From NCBI GenBank assembly GCA_031399165.1, contig JANNOO010000054.1, positions 1 through 64,000 on the forward strand: a stretch of 64,000 bases of DNA, written 5' to 3'. The notes under the pieces were generated by a model that was given only the letters and a program-made list of their open reading frames with translations, did no database searches and was not told the DNA's origin. Below, one piece after another: positions 43,382-52,762 of this stretch. Origin of the DNA: JAKFWI01 sp031399165. Lineage in GTDB: Bacteria; Pseudomonadota; Alphaproteobacteria; Caulobacterales; Aquidulcibacteraceae. Position 1 is the first letter of the stretch. Every line of letters starts with the position of its first letter. The position numbers and the translations under genes were made by a program.

Positions 43382-44512
43382 CTACTCGGCCGCGACGTTC
43401 ATCGAGCGCCGCGCGAAATTGATCTCGCGCAGGAACGCCACGCCTTCATCGGCGATATCATCCCCGACCATGCGATCGCCCTCGTTCGCGAACTCTTCGA
43501 AATCCACATAAGTCGCGTAGAAGCCGCGCGTCCGCTCCGTAATGATCCCGGCGTTCCACAGCGTCTTCACCAGAACGCGGAAGATGTTCGATGAGCGGCG
43601 CATGTCTTCACGGCGATCATCGTCGGTGAACGCCTCCTGGAACGCAGCCATCACCTTGTCCGGATCGAGGCCAAACTGGGTGTAGATGTCCCGCATCTGA
43701 TGCGGCGCCACGAGGTTGAACAGCAGCGTCTGGAAGCAATAGACGGCCCAGTTCTCTACCACCGCGTGCTCTTCGGGCGAGAGCTTGGGAATCGTACGGT
43801 CGGCCCAGATCTTTCCGAATTTGTGGTGGAACGCCTCATCGGTCATCACCAGCTGGCACAGCCGCCGCGCCAGCGGATCATGCCAGTCCTGGTAGATCGT
43901 GGCGAACGCGCCCATCGCCAGCCCTTCGACCAGCATCTGCATGCCGACAATTTTCTTGTACACCTCCGGCGCGTGGACGATGTCCTGCAACAGTCCCGCC
44001 AGCACCGAGCCGCACGGCAGCGGCGAACCCCAGCGCGTCTTGATGTACTTCGCGAACGCGGTGACGTGACGCCCCTCTTCGCGCGCCTGATTGGCCGCAT
44101 ATTCCTGCGCGCCCGGATCGCGCAGCGCGTGGCACAGCGAGGCGGACAAATTCAGCGCGCCCTGCTCGCCGTGCAGGATCGAAGACATTGACCAGCGCGC
44201 AACCTCATTGATGAAGCGCGTTTTGTGTTGCGGCGGCAGCGCGGCGAAATGGTCGCGAACGTAATCGGTCTGCAGCGCGGGCACGTAGATTTCCGGCTGG
44301 ATCGGATCGTTGTCCATGTCCCAAGGGATCGAAAAATCGATGTAGCGCGGATCGAGCGGATCCCAGAAATGATCGTGCGACGCGGCGATGATGCGGTCGA
44401 ATGCCGGCGAGCGGTGCATGTGCCGGTCGATATCTAGCATCGCCGCGAAGTCGGTCGGCTCCACAGCGTCATACGCGCTGTCCTTGGTGATGTGGCGGAT
44501 GGGATCGGTCAC
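43382..44512 (-). CDS. Ferritin-like diiron protein of unknown substrate
   Basis: The 376-residue, mostly helical protein has pairs of carboxylate/histidine motifs expected for a diiron site: ILHGEQGALN, AREEGRHVTAFAKY (ExxH), VEGLAMGAF and MTDEAFHHKFG (ExxH). This places it among ferritin-like or RNR-R2-like oxygenases, but the reaction is not recognisable. GTG 44512 was preferred as the start because GGGGAA lies just upstream and the product begins MTDPIRHITKDSAYD; an ATG at 44563 adds 17 arginine-rich residues. Confidence 0.75.
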   Translation of the reverse strand: MTDPIRHITKDSAYDAVEPTDFAAMLDIDRHMHRSPAFDRIIAASHDHFWDPLDPRYIDFSIPWDMDNDPIQPEIYVPALQTDYVRDHFAALPPQHKTRFINEVARWSMSSILHGEQGALNLSASLCHALRDPGAQEYAANQAREEGRHVTAFAKYIKTRWGSPLPCGSVLAGLLQDIVHAPEVYKKIVGMQMLVEGLAMGAFATIYQDWHDPLARRLCQLVMTDEAFHHKFGKIWADRTIPKLSPEEHAVVENWAVYCFQTLLFNLVAPHQMRDIYTQFGLDPDKVMAAFQEAFTDDDRREDMRRSSNIFRVLVKTLWNAGIITERTRGFYATYVDFEEFANEGDRMVGDDIADEGVAFLREINFARRSMNVAAE

Positions 44513-44643
44513 GGCGTTTCCCCGGCGCGGCGCTCTTTGCCCTGAGCTAAGCCCGGCGCGCATCTAAGGCAAGCCGAATGACGCGTGCGTCAGCTTTGTC
44601 GCGTGGCCAAACTTCCGCCCGCCCGGTATGGCGTTATGCATCC

Positions 44644-45042
44644 ATGGCAGATTTGATCGCGCCGTCGCTTGATGAATTCGCCGTCCTCGCCGAGCAGGCT
44701 TGGGCGCAACTGCCTGAGGCGTTTCGCGCCGCGGCCGGCGACGTTGTGTTTCGCGTCGAGGATTTTGCGGACGAGACTACCCTTACGGAATTGGGGATTG
44801 ACGATCCGTTCGAACTGACCGGACTGTATTCGGGAGTCAGCCGGCGGGAGCAAAGCGTACTGGGCGCGCCCAGCGACATACCGATGGTGTTTCTATTTCG
44901 CCGCCCAATTCTCGACGAATGGGCCGATCGCGGTGACGTCGGGCTGGGCGAACTGATTTTCCACGTGCTGGTTCACGAGATCGGCCATCATATCGGCCTC
45001 AGCGATTCCGATATGCACGCCATCCTGGAAGCGGCCGATTAG
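44644..45042 (+). CDS. Metallopeptidase family protein (minimal zincin)
   Basis: The 132-residue protein ends in HEIGHHIGLSDSDMH, giving HExxHxxGxxD, the zinc site of the DUF1025-type minimal metallopeptidases. GLYSGVSRREQS is a further family block. No export signal is seen. Its last four bases overlap the convergent gene at 45039. Confidence 0.88.
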   Translation: MADLIAPSLDEFAVLAEQAWAQLPEAFRAAAGDVVFRVEDFADETTLTELGIDDPFELTGLYSGVSRREQSVLGAPSDIPMVFLFRRPILDEWADRGDVGLGELIFHVLVHEIGHHIGLSDSDMHAILEAAD

Positions 45043-45392
45043 CGCTGTTTTGCGCGGGTCTGGAGCGGCACGTCGTTGCCATCTCTCATGCCCAAACGCT
45101 GCTGGCAGAAGCTTAAAGGATCTGGCGGCAAGGCAGGATTGGAGAGGTAGTCTTCCGGCCTGTCCTGCCTACTTAGCAAGCATCTATTGAACGCCGCGCG
45201 GTCTTCCCGGCGCTGGTCCATGCTGCGCGGGTCGCCATCCGGCGGCTTCGGCTTGTCCACCTGCGGCGTAATTTCGACACCGCCGCCGCGCACGGGCGGC
45301 GCTGCGGGATCGGAAGGCGTTTGCGGCCACGCCTGCGCCGCAAGCGTGAAAAACGCCCCGATAATCAAGGTTGCGCGCAATCCTGCGCCCAT
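45039..45392 (-). CDS. Small exported protein of unknown function
   Basis: The 117-residue product has a signal peptide (MGAGLRATLIIGAFFTLAAQAWPQ) and a mature part rich in Pro, Asp and Arg with two cysteines (FNRCLLSRQDRP and LSFCQQRLGM). No family was recognised. The start at 45392 is supported by AAGGAG seven bases upstream. Confidence 0.6.
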   Translation of the reverse strand: MGAGLRATLIIGAFFTLAAQAWPQTPSDPAAPPVRGGGVEITPQVDKPKPPDGDPRSMDQRREDRAAFNRCLLSRQDRPEDYLSNPALPPDPLSFCQQRLGMRDGNDVPLQTRAKQR

Positions 45393-45648
45393 AAAAGTCT
45401 CCTTTTGACCCGTGATACTACACGCAACACACAACATGAGTTCCAGTACCTGCAGCGGAAATAAATCATGCAATCCGTCAGTGTCATGACGCGCCATGTC
45501 ACAAAAATTTCCGATCAGAAGCGGCGTCCCGGCGTTTCTCCTCGAATGCGAGGCGCCTTGACAAACCTCGCCTGGCAAGGTTTCCGGCTGTGTGGGCAGT
45601 GAGGACGAGCTAGACGAGCCGAATGCTCGATTGAGAAGGATGACCACC

Positions 45649-46185
45649 ATGCGACTGATGCATGTCACCATGATCGCGGTTCTGGCGGCTGTTGCCGTGA
45701 CAGGCTGCACGAAGACACTTAAAGGCCGCCAACTTGCAGATTATTGCTCGATCGAAGGCAATGCCGACAAGGATCTCTGCGCGGTAAATTCTGAAATCCA
45801 AAAGACCCGTGATGCGCTCGCCGTAACCGATCGCACCGCCAATGAAGCCAAGACGATTGCCACGAGCGCGCAATCTGCAGCAGCGGCTGCGCAAGCGACG
45901 GCTAACGAAGCCAACGCCAAGCAGGTCAATTGCACGACCACGAAACTGAACCGCGTGCGTAGCGGCTCGTGCGCAGCGGGCTACACGCTCGTTGGCTGCA
46001 CGCAGACGCGCTACACCTCGAATGCGGGTGGCATGGCGATCCTCCGTCAGATCGACGAAACGTCCTGCACGTACAATGCGCGCGTTCTAGAAGTGCAAGT
46101 GCGCTGCTGCCAAGTCGGCGCGCCGATGACGACTGCAGCGAGCACGCCGGCTCCGGGCGCCCAGCCCGCTTCGCCGACCTCGTGA
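45649..46185 (+). CDS. Lipoprotein with alanine-rich coiled coil and cysteine-rich domain
   Basis: The 178-residue lipoprotein has a canonical lipobox VTGC around residue 20. An Ala/Thr-rich helical stretch (about 55-90, including ATSAQSAAAAAQATANEANA) resembles Lpp-like alanine zippers. A cysteine-rich domain (CTTTKLNRVRSGSC, YTLVGCTQTRY, VRCCQVG) is followed by a Pro/Ala/Thr tail. The function is unknown. ATG 45649 follows GAAGGA by eight bases. A TTGACA at 45558 and a small palindrome AAACCT-N9-AGGTTT (45563-45583) lie in the 256-bp upstream gap. Confidence 0.65.
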   Translation: MRLMHVTMIAVLAAVAVTGCTKTLKGRQLADYCSIEGNADKDLCAVNSEIQKTRDALAVTDRTANEAKTIATSAQSAAAAAQATANEANAKQVNCTTTKLNRVRSGSCAAGYTLVGCTQTRYTSNAGGMAILRQIDETSCTYNARVLEVQVRCCQVGAPMTTAASTPAPGAQPASPTS

Positions 46186-46191
46186 GCGCAG

Positions 46192-46731
46192 CTAAAATCT
46201 AAGCGCGTAATCGGCCTCGAGCCTGTAAAGGCTCGGGGCCGATTTGCGTGTGACGCTGGAATAAATTCCAAAACAATCCACGTCCCACTCGCGGCTTTCG
46301 AACAGCGCGTGCGTCTGCGTGAACGCAATCACCCGCGAAAGGTCGGCGTGCGCGAGATAGGCGAGCGTGATGTGCGGCGTGTATTTGCGCGTGTCCGGCT
46401 TTACCCCAACACGCCGCCCCGCACGCTCGCACGCGGCCGCAAGCGCCCGCAAGGGCACCGAGTCCGCGATGCCGGCATAGATCGCGTGCGGGTTTTCGTT
46501 GCCGAAAAATCCCGCCCCTTTCACGGAAAGCGAGAACGGCGGGGATCTGATTTCCGCCAGCGCTTCGTCCAGATCGCCGGCGCGGACCTCATCAACATCG
46601 CCATAGAAACATAAAGTGATGTGCAGATTTTCGCGCGGCGCCCAGCGCGCGCCGTCGATCCCGCGCTGCATGGAAACCAGCGCATGGGTCACAAATTCGG
46701 GAGGCGAGATGGCGGTAAACAGACGCAGCAT
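46192..46731 (-). CDS. thpR: RNA 2',3'-cyclic phosphodiesterase
   Basis: The 179-residue protein of the 2H phosphoesterase superfamily has two HxTx motifs, HITLCFYGD and HITLAYLAH. It hydrolyses 2',3'-cyclic phosphate RNA ends. The N-terminus MLRLFTAISPP is typical of ThpR/LigT. It is convergent with the lipoprotein gene, with a six-base gap. Confidence 0.92.
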   Translation of the reverse strand: MLRLFTAISPPEFVTHALVSMQRGIDGARWAPRENLHITLCFYGDVDEVRAGDLDEALAEIRSPPFSLSVKGAGFFGNENPHAIYAGIADSVPLRALAAACERAGRRVGVKPDTRKYTPHITLAYLAHADLSRVIAFTQTHALFESREWDVDCFGIYSSVTRKSAPSLYRLEADYALRF

Positions 46732-47214
46732 GTCGATGCGCAGGCTCGCAACCTTTAGTTTATGGTTTGTTCCGGATTACACAGCTTCCACAGTCGCGCT
46801 CTGACCGAGCGCCGGCCGTCAAGTGCTCCGTTTCAAGCACTCGAACTGATTGTCAGACGGCAAGATCGCGGCCCTGTTCTCGATCCCGAAGCGTGTCGCA
46901 GCAGAGCCTGCGTAAAGGGGCGATGAGCGGGGCGCGCTCTTTCCTGGCGGCAAGTCAGCGCCCAATTTTCGTCGCCGTCAAGTCTCTCTCTCGCGCGTGC
47001 TCTGACGCCTGAACTTGCCCGCCTCCCGGCACTCTGCTACGCGCGATTTCGACCAAATGAGACGCCGGCTTGATGACGGCTGATGCGCCCAGCCGGCGCT
47101 CTGGTTAATCCGGACTTTGGTTGTTTGAGACCGCGCATGGTGCGCGGGCGGCATGATTTCGCACTGCGCAAGCGTTCGCGAGGTCAGCGCGCGCGAGCGC
47201 GCATGGAGTGATAC
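46732..47214. other. 483-bp gap before the cold-shock gene
   Basis: No convincing gene was found. A small hairpin AGTGCT-N8-AGCACT lies near 46820-46841. The 3' part, up to 47214, is probably a long untranslated leader of the cold-shock gene, as is common for cspA-like genes; this is inference. Short open frames here have no recognisable product. Confidence 0.4.
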
Positions 47215-47415
47215 ATGATTGGTACTGTGAAATGGTTCAACCCGGACAAGGGTTTTGGCTTCATCCAGCCTGAAGACGGCAGCAAGGACGTGTTCGTGCA
47301 CATCTCGGCTGTTGAGAAGGCCGGCATGCGGTCGCTGAACGAAGGCCAGAAGGTCAAGTTCGAAATTGTCACCGAGCGTGGCAAACAAGCGGCCGGAAAC
47401 ATCGCGGCTGCCTGA
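47215..47415 (+). CDS. Cold-shock domain protein
   Basis: The 66-residue protein is a single CSD: GTVKWFNPDKGFGFIQPEDG has RNP1 (KGFGFI) and DVFVHISAV has RNP2. It is an RNA chaperone that binds single-stranded nucleic acid. GGAG lies upstream. It is monocistronic, with a strong terminator after it and a long leader before it. Confidence 0.95.
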   Translation: MIGTVKWFNPDKGFGFIQPEDGSKDVFVHISAVEKAGMRSLNEGQKVKFEIVTERGKQAAGNIAAA

Positions 47416-47448
47416 GCCGGTTTCGCGGGCTGAACCGTAAGCACATGA

Positions 47449-47478
47449 AACGCCCCGGTTTCAACCGGGGCGTTTTTT
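47449..47478 (+). terminator. Intrinsic terminator after the cold-shock gene
   Basis: AACGCCCCGGTT and AACCGGGGCGTT pair over 12 bp with a TC loop and are followed by a run of six T. The A-rich left side might let it also serve gyrB from the other direction. Confidence 0.9.
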
Positions 47479-47591
47479 ATTTGCGGAACCGCCTCCGGGC
47501 GCCGCGGTTACTACCGTGACGCCGGACACATCCCCTGATGCTGTGCCGCGGTAGTCAAGGAGCGTCGCTGACGCGACAAAGGGGTAAACCG

Positions 47592-47663
47592 ATGGCTTCC
47601 GCCGCTTGTTCTTTCATGATGACATTCTTCGCTGTCGCCTACATGTTCGTAGTGACGGGCTAA
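47592..47663 (+). CDS. Possible 23-residue membrane microprotein
   Basis: ATG 47592 with AAAGGGG eight bases upstream encodes a 23-residue peptide starting MASAACSFMMTFFAVA and ending in VVTG, hydrophobic enough for one membrane span. It lies between the cold-shock terminator and gyrB, overlapping the gyrB stop by four bases on the opposite strand. Upstream, ACTACCG (47509) and CGGTAGT (47552) could pair. It may be chance; no homologue is known to me. Confidence 0.25.
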   Translation: MASAACSFMMTFFAVAYMFVVTG

Positions 47664-50074
47664 GCATCCACCTCAGCATCCAGCGCGTTCGCCTGGATGA
47701 ACTCACGCCGCGGCTCCACTACATCGCCCATCAGCTGGGAAAACATTTCGTCGGCCGTGTCGGCGTGTTCCACCTTAACCTGCAGCAATGAGCGGGCGTC
47801 TATGTCCAGCGTGGTTTCCCAAAGCTGCTCGGCGTTCATTTCGCCGAGACCTTTGTAGCGGCTGAGCGTCACGCCCTTATTGCCGGCGGTTTTGATCGCC
47901 GCCAGCAGCGTGAGCGGACCGACAACCGAAATATCCTGCCCGCCGCGGCGCAAAACGGCGCGGCCGGCATAGCTTTCGTTAAGCGTGGTTGAGCGTTCCG
48001 AAAGGCGGCGCGCGTCAGCCGAAGACAGCAACGCGCGATCGAGAACAACGCGCTCGGTAACGCCGCGGACAATGCGCTCCAGCACTAGTGCGTGATCGCT
48101 GGTGAACGAGCCGATCCAGCCGCCCTCGCCTTCGTCGGCGACCATATCGAGCCGTTTTGCGGTGGATTGGGCTTCCGCATCGCCGGCTTCCGGCGATAGC
48201 GCGCCGACAAGCGCGGCCTGTTCGAGAATATAAGCAGGCGCGCGTTGCGTCAGGCGATCGATCGACGCTTTCACCACGCCGGCTTCGCGCGCCAGGCGCA
48301 GCAAATCCTCGCCCGCGATCTGCGAACCATCGGCCAGCACCAGCATCGCGCCGGATGCGCCCTCCTCGATCAGATAGGTGTCGCGCTCGCTTTCGTCCTT
48401 GAGATAGCGGATCGAGCGGCCCTTCTCGGCTTTGAACAGCGGCGGCTGGGCGATGTAGAGGTGGCCCGCATCAATCAGTGACGGCATCTGGCGATAAAAG
48501 AACGTCAGCAGCAGCGTGCGGATGTGCGCGCCGTCAACGTCGGCGTCGGTCATGATGATGACCTTGTGATAGCGCAGCTTGCCGAGATCAAAATCGTCGC
48601 GGCCGATGCCGGTGCCAAGCGCGGTGATCAGTGTGCCGATGGAATCGCTGGACAGCATTCTGTCGAAGCGCGCGCGTTCGACGTTTAGAATTTTGCCGCG
48701 CAGCGGCAACACCGCCTGCGTCTCGCGATTGCGGCCCTGCTTTGCCGAACCGCCGGCGCTATCACCCTCGACGATGAACAATTCGGACTTCGCCGGATCC
48801 TTTTCCTGGCAATCGGCCAGCTTGCCGGGCAGCGACGAGATGTCGAGTGCGCTTTTGCGGCGGGTAAACTCGCGCGCCTTGCGCGCCGCTTCACGCGCAG
48901 CTGCGGCTTCTACAATCTTGGCCATGACGATTTTGGCTGGCGCCGGATTTTCCTCGAACCAGCGCGAAAGCGCTTCAGCCATCAGGCTTTCAACGACGGG
49001 GCGCACTTCGGACGAAACCAGCTTGTCTTTCGTCTGCGAGGAAAACTTCGGGTCCGGCACCTTTACCGAAAGCACGCAGGTCAGGCCCTCGCGCGCGTCA
49101 TCTCCCGTTATGTCCACCTTCTCGCGTTTGGCGATGCCGCTTTCCTGCATGTAGCTGTTCACGACGCGCGTGAGTGCGCCGCGGAAACCCGCGAGGTGCG
49201 TGCCGCCATCGCGCTGCGGGATGTTATTGGTGAAGCAGAGCACGTTTTCGTAATAGCCGTCGTTCCACTGCATCGCCGCTTCGACGGTGATGTTGTCTTT
49301 CTCGGCCAGCATCACGACCGGCTTGGCGATCAGCGCTTTGCGCGATTTGTCGAGATGCTGCACGAACGCTTCGACGCCGCCCTCGTAGAGCAGGATTTCT
49401 TCGAACGGCTCAGGACCGCGCAGATCGCGGAACGTGATCTTGACGCCGGAATTGAGGAACGAAAGTTCGCGCAGGCGGTGTTCGAGCGTCTTGCGGTCAA
49501 ACTCCACCATCGTGAAGGTTTGCGTGGACGGCAGGAAGCGCACGCCGGTGCCGCGCTTGCCTTGCCCGTCGATTTTTGGAGCTTCGCCAACCAGGCGCAG
49601 CGGCGCCTCCGCGTCGCCGTGGCGGAAACGCATCGCGTGTTCCTTGCCATCGCGCCAGATCGTCAGATCGAGCCATTCGCTGAGCGCGTTGACCACCGAA
49701 ACGCCGACGCCGTGCAGCCCGCCGGAGACCTTGTAGGAGTTCTGGTCGAATTTCCCGCCGGCGTGGAGCTGGGTCATGATTACTTCGGCGGCCGAAACGC
49801 CCTCGCTGGCGTGGATGTCGGTCGGAATGCCGCGCCCGTCATCGGTGACTTCCGCTGAGCCATCGGCGTGCAGCGTCACCGTTACGTTCTTGGCATGGCC
49901 GGCCAAAGCCTCGTCGATTGCGTTATCGACGACCTCATAAACCATGTGGTGCAGACCGGACCCGTCGTCCGTGTCCCCAATATACATCCCCGGCCGCTTC
50001 CTGACGGCGTCTAAGCCTTTGAGAACTTTGATGCTTTCGGCATCATATTGGGGCGCGGCAGATGCTGCGGTCAT
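47660..50074 (-). CDS. gyrB: DNA gyrase subunit B
   Basis: GyrB is the ATPase subunit of gyrase, which introduces negative supercoils. The 804-residue protein has YIGDTDDGSGLHHMVYEVVDN and the GHKL ATP site around VTDDGRGIPTDIH. The Toprim domain has EGDSAGGSAKQGRNRETQAV and the acidic DADVDGAHI, and the C-terminus has RYKGLGEMNAEQLW. It is the last of the dnaA-dnaN-recF-gyrB series, with 137 bp between it and recF. Confidence 0.97.
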   Translation of the reverse strand: MTAASAAPQYDAESIKVLKGLDAVRKRPGMYIGDTDDGSGLHHMVYEVVDNAIDEALAGHAKNVTVTLHADGSAEVTDDGRGIPTDIHASEGVSAAEVIMTQLHAGGKFDQNSYKVSGGLHGVGVSVVNALSEWLDLTIWRDGKEHAMRFRHGDAEAPLRLVGEAPKIDGQGKRGTGVRFLPSTQTFTMVEFDRKTLEHRLRELSFLNSGVKITFRDLRGPEPFEEILLYEGGVEAFVQHLDKSRKALIAKPVVMLAEKDNITVEAAMQWNDGYYENVLCFTNNIPQRDGGTHLAGFRGALTRVVNSYMQESGIAKREKVDITGDDAREGLTCVLSVKVPDPKFSSQTKDKLVSSEVRPVVESLMAEALSRWFEENPAPAKIVMAKIVEAAAAREAARKAREFTRRKSALDISSLPGKLADCQEKDPAKSELFIVEGDSAGGSAKQGRNRETQAVLPLRGKILNVERARFDRMLSSDSIGTLITALGTGIGRDDFDLGKLRYHKVIIMTDADVDGAHIRTLLLTFFYRQMPSLIDAGHLYIAQPPLFKAEKGRSIRYLKDESERDTYLIEEGASGAMLVLADGSQIAGEDLLRLAREAGVVKASIDRLTQRAPAYILEQAALVGALSPEAGDAEAQSTAKRLDMVADEGEGGWIGSFTSDHALVLERIVRGVTERVVLDRALLSSADARRLSERSTTLNESYAGRAVLRRGGQDISVVGPLTLLAAIKTAGNKGVTLSRYKGLGEMNAEQLWETTLDIDARSLLQVKVEHADTADEMFSQLMGDVVEPRREFIQANALDAEVDA

Positions 50075-50211
50075 GGTGCTCGAATCGAGTGGAAAATGAT
50101 GAAGGTTTTATAGCCCGAACCCCTTTCGGAGTCTCGGTTTTTGGCCCGCTGGATGCGCCTGTCGCGGGCAGCTTTACATGGCGATTTCGCGGGGTTTTGT
50201 GAGAGCCCGTC

Positions 50212-51366
50212 TCAAGCCGCGAGGGCGTGTCCTTGGCGCACTTCGAACATCTGCGCACGATCCCCAAACGCCTCGAACAGGTCCCGGTCGGTGCCCGTAA
50301 GCCATGCCTGCCCGGTCAGTGCGAGTAGCTCTTCGAACAACGCCGCCCTTCGCGCAGCATCGAGATGCGCGGCGGCTTCGTCGATCAGGAGCAGTGCGGG
50401 CCCGGCGCCGTGATCGTCAGCCAGGGCGCGGGCTTGCGCGAGAACCAGGCCCAGCAGCAGCGCCTTCTGCTCGCCGGTAGAACATTGCGCGGCAGGCATA
50501 TCTTTCGGCGCGTGGCGGACAAGCAGATCGGCCCTCTGGGGTCCGCGTAGAGCCCGTCCTGCGCTCGCATCCAGGCCGCGATTGATCCGCAGGTCGGCGG
50601 CGAAGCGGTCCTCGATGTCTCCACTTTTACCGCCGGCAGCGAATTGCGCTTCAAGCTCGCCTTCCAGCACCAGCATGGATTTTGGAAACGCGCCCTCGGG
50701 CCTCGCCAAAATGGCGTCCTGCAATTGGCCGATCGTTTCCACACGCGCCGCGGCGATGGCGCTGCCGTGCGCGGCCATTTCGCGTTCGAGCCCCGTCAGC
50801 CAGGAATCGTCGCGGACATTGTCGTTGAGCAGGCGTTGTCTCTCGCGCAGTGCGCGCTCATAGGCGGCGGCGGCGTGGCCGTGCTCGCTCGCGCGCGCAA
50901 ACACAAGGCGATCGAGAAATCGGCGCCGGTCCCCTGGCGGACCGGAGAACAGCCGATCCATCGCCGGCGTGACCCAGATCATGCGCGCGGCGCGTGCGAT
51001 CTCGCCGCTTTCAGCCGCGTGCCCATCCATGCGCGACACGCGTTTGACGCCGCCTTCATTCGTGCGCTCGGCCCCCGCTCCGATACGAAAATCGTTAGGG
51101 CCTAGATGGAACACCCCCGACACGCTCCAGGGCCGCGCGCGATCATAAGCGCCCTTCTCGCCGCCGCGCGCCATGTCGATCAGCGCCGCGCCGCGTAAGC
51201 CCCTACCCGGGGCCAACGTCGTCAGGGCTTCGATAAGATTCGTCTTGCCCGCGCCGTTTGCGCCGAACAGGCAGACAGGCCGCTCATCCAGCGTGAGCGT
51301 TGTGTCAGCGTGATTGCGAAAATCGGCGAGCGAAAGCTCGGCGCACCAGAGGCGCTGAAGTGTCAT
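50212..51366 (-). CDS. recF: DNA replication and repair protein RecF
   Basis: RecF loads RecA at gapped DNA through RecO/RecR. The 384-residue SMC-like ATPase has LADFRNHADTTL, Walker A GANGAGKTNLIEAL, signature-region CSTGEQKALLLGLVLAQA and Walker B LLLIDEAAAHLD. The start at 51366 gives MTLQRLWCAELSL; the frame is open further upstream through the class 1 repeat, but that part encodes only repeat-derived Pro/Gly residues. Confidence 0.95.
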   Translation of the reverse strand: MTLQRLWCAELSLADFRNHADTTLTLDERPVCLFGANGAGKTNLIEALTTLAPGRGLRGAALIDMARGGEKGAYDRARPWSVSGVFHLGPNDFRIGAGAERTNEGGVKRVSRMDGHAAESGEIARAARMIWVTPAMDRLFSGPPGDRRRFLDRLVFARASEHGHAAAAYERALRERQRLLNDNVRDDSWLTGLEREMAAHGSAIAAARVETIGQLQDAILARPEGAFPKSMLVLEGELEAQFAAGGKSGDIEDRFAADLRINRGLDASAGRALRGPQRADLLVRHAPKDMPAAQCSTGEQKALLLGLVLAQARALADDHGAGPALLLIDEAAAHLDAARRAALFEELLALTGQAWLTGTDRDLFEAFGDRAQMFEVRQGHALAA

Positions 51367-51399
51367 GAGCGTACGCGACGCAGCTGAATTGTGCGCATT

Positions 51400-51529
51400 C
51401 CTCTCCCCTCGTGGGGGAGGAATGAGGTGAGGGGGAACCACGGATCGACCGGGCCAAAACTGAATAGTGTCGCGCCCAGTCGATCGGTTGTTCCCCCCGC
51501 CCCTAACCCCTCCCCCCGAGGGGGAGGGG
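51400..51529. repeat. Class 1 palindromic repeat, copy C, between dnaN and recF
   Basis: A 130-bp two-arm element with outer CCTCTCCCCTCGTGGGGGAGG and CCGAGGGGGAGGGG and inner GGATCGACCGGG and CCCAGTCGATCGG. Its spacer, read on the minus strand, resembles the spacer of copy A, so the element lies inverted relative to copy A. It occupies most of the 237-bp dnaN-recF gap. Confidence 0.85.
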
Positions 51530-51603
51530 AAGCGCTTGTGCATTCACGCTGGGCGCTTGAACGATCGCATGTCGCGTTCGAATCGATGTGCCGAAAGATC
51601 GCG

Positions 51604-52725
51604 TTAAACCCGCAGCGGCATCAACACGAACAATGCGTGCTCATCGGCCCCGTCCCGCACCAGGGTCGGCGAACCGGAATCGGCGAATTCAAACTGCGCT
51701 TCCTCGCCTTGTATCTGGCCCGCAACGTCCAGCAGGTATTTCGCATTGAAGCCGATTTCGAGCGGATCGGAGGCATAATCGGCGGCGAGGTCTTCGGTGG
51801 CGAGGCCCGCATCGGGATTGTTCACCGTCAACGTCAGCCGGTCGCCCTCCAGCGCCATCTTTACCGAGCGCGAGCGTTCGGCCGAAACTGTCGCCACACG
51901 GTCCACCGCAGCGGCGAATTCCTTGTTGCCGATGCGCATGATGCGGTTGTTGGCCTTCGGAATGATGCGGACATATTCCGGAAACGAGCCGTCGATCAGC
52001 TTCGAGGTCAGCACGCCATCACCGAGCGCGAAGCGGATTTTCTGCTCCGACACCGCCACCTCGACGGAATCTTTCGCGTCTTCCAAAAGGCGACGCAATT
52101 CCTGGATGGTCTTGCGCGGCACAATCACGCCGGGCATGCCCTGCGCGCCTTCCGGCGCCTCAATATCAGCCAGCGCCAGGCGATAGCCGTCCGTCGCCAC
52201 GCCGCGCAGCACCACCCCGCCCCCACCGTTCGCTACAGTGTGGAAGTAGATGCCGTTGAGATAATAGCGCGTTTCTTCGGTGGAGATCGCAAAGCGCGTT
52301 TTGTCGATCAGCCGCGCGAGATCCTGCGGCCTGGTTTCAAACCGCGTAGCCAGCGAATCCACCGGCATGAGCGGGAAATCCGCTGGCGGCAGTACGGGCA
52401 CCTGCAGGCGCGCCTTGCCGGCCCAAACCAGCAGCCGCGGATCATCGCCCGCGAGATCGAGTTTGATCTGCGCGCCGTCCGGCAGGCGGCGAACAAATTC
52501 ATAGAGCGTATGCGCCGGAGCGGACGTGGCGCCTGCCCGCTCAACCAGCGCTGGAGCGTTCTCGGAAATCTCGATATCCAGATCGGTGGCGGTAAAGCGC
52601 ACGCCATCGTCCTGCGCGCTGATCAGCACGTTGGACAGGATCGGTATTGTGTTGCGCCGTTCAACGACGCTTTGAACGTGGTTGAGCGCCTTCAGCAGCG
52701 CGGCGCGCTCGATTGAAAACCGCAT
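51604..52725 (-). CDS. dnaN: DNA polymerase III beta subunit (sliding clamp)
   Basis: The 373-residue protein forms the clamp dimer. RFSIERAALLKALNHVQSVVERR, the three repeated clamp folds, FPEYVRIIP and the C-terminal ALFVLMPLRV are characteristic. It lies 128 bp downstream of dnaA, with a long hairpin in the gap, and upstream of recF. Confidence 0.97.
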   Translation of the reverse strand: MRFSIERAALLKALNHVQSVVERRNTIPILSNVLISAQDDGVRFTATDLDIEISENAPALVERAGATSAPAHTLYEFVRRLPDGAQIKLDLAGDDPRLLVWAGKARLQVPVLPPADFPLMPVDSLATRFETRPQDLARLIDKTRFAISTEETRYYLNGIYFHTVANGGGGVVLRGVATDGYRLALADIEAPEGAQGMPGVIVPRKTIQELRRLLEDAKDSVEVAVSEQKIRFALGDGVLTSKLIDGSFPEYVRIIPKANNRIMRIGNKEFAAAVDRVATVSAERSRSVKMALEGDRLTLTVNNPDAGLATEDLAADYASDPLEIGFNAKYLLDVAGQIQGEEAQFEFADSGSPTLVRDGADEHALFVLMPLRV

Positions 52726-52762
52726 ACGATCATCCTGAACCAGCCAACGGCCCGAAACGGAA

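Noticed and set aside
51367..51543. N-terminal extension of RecF into the palindromic repeat
   Set aside because: The frame is open but the added residues are only repeat-encoded Pro/Gly sequence, and 51366 gives the conserved N-terminus.
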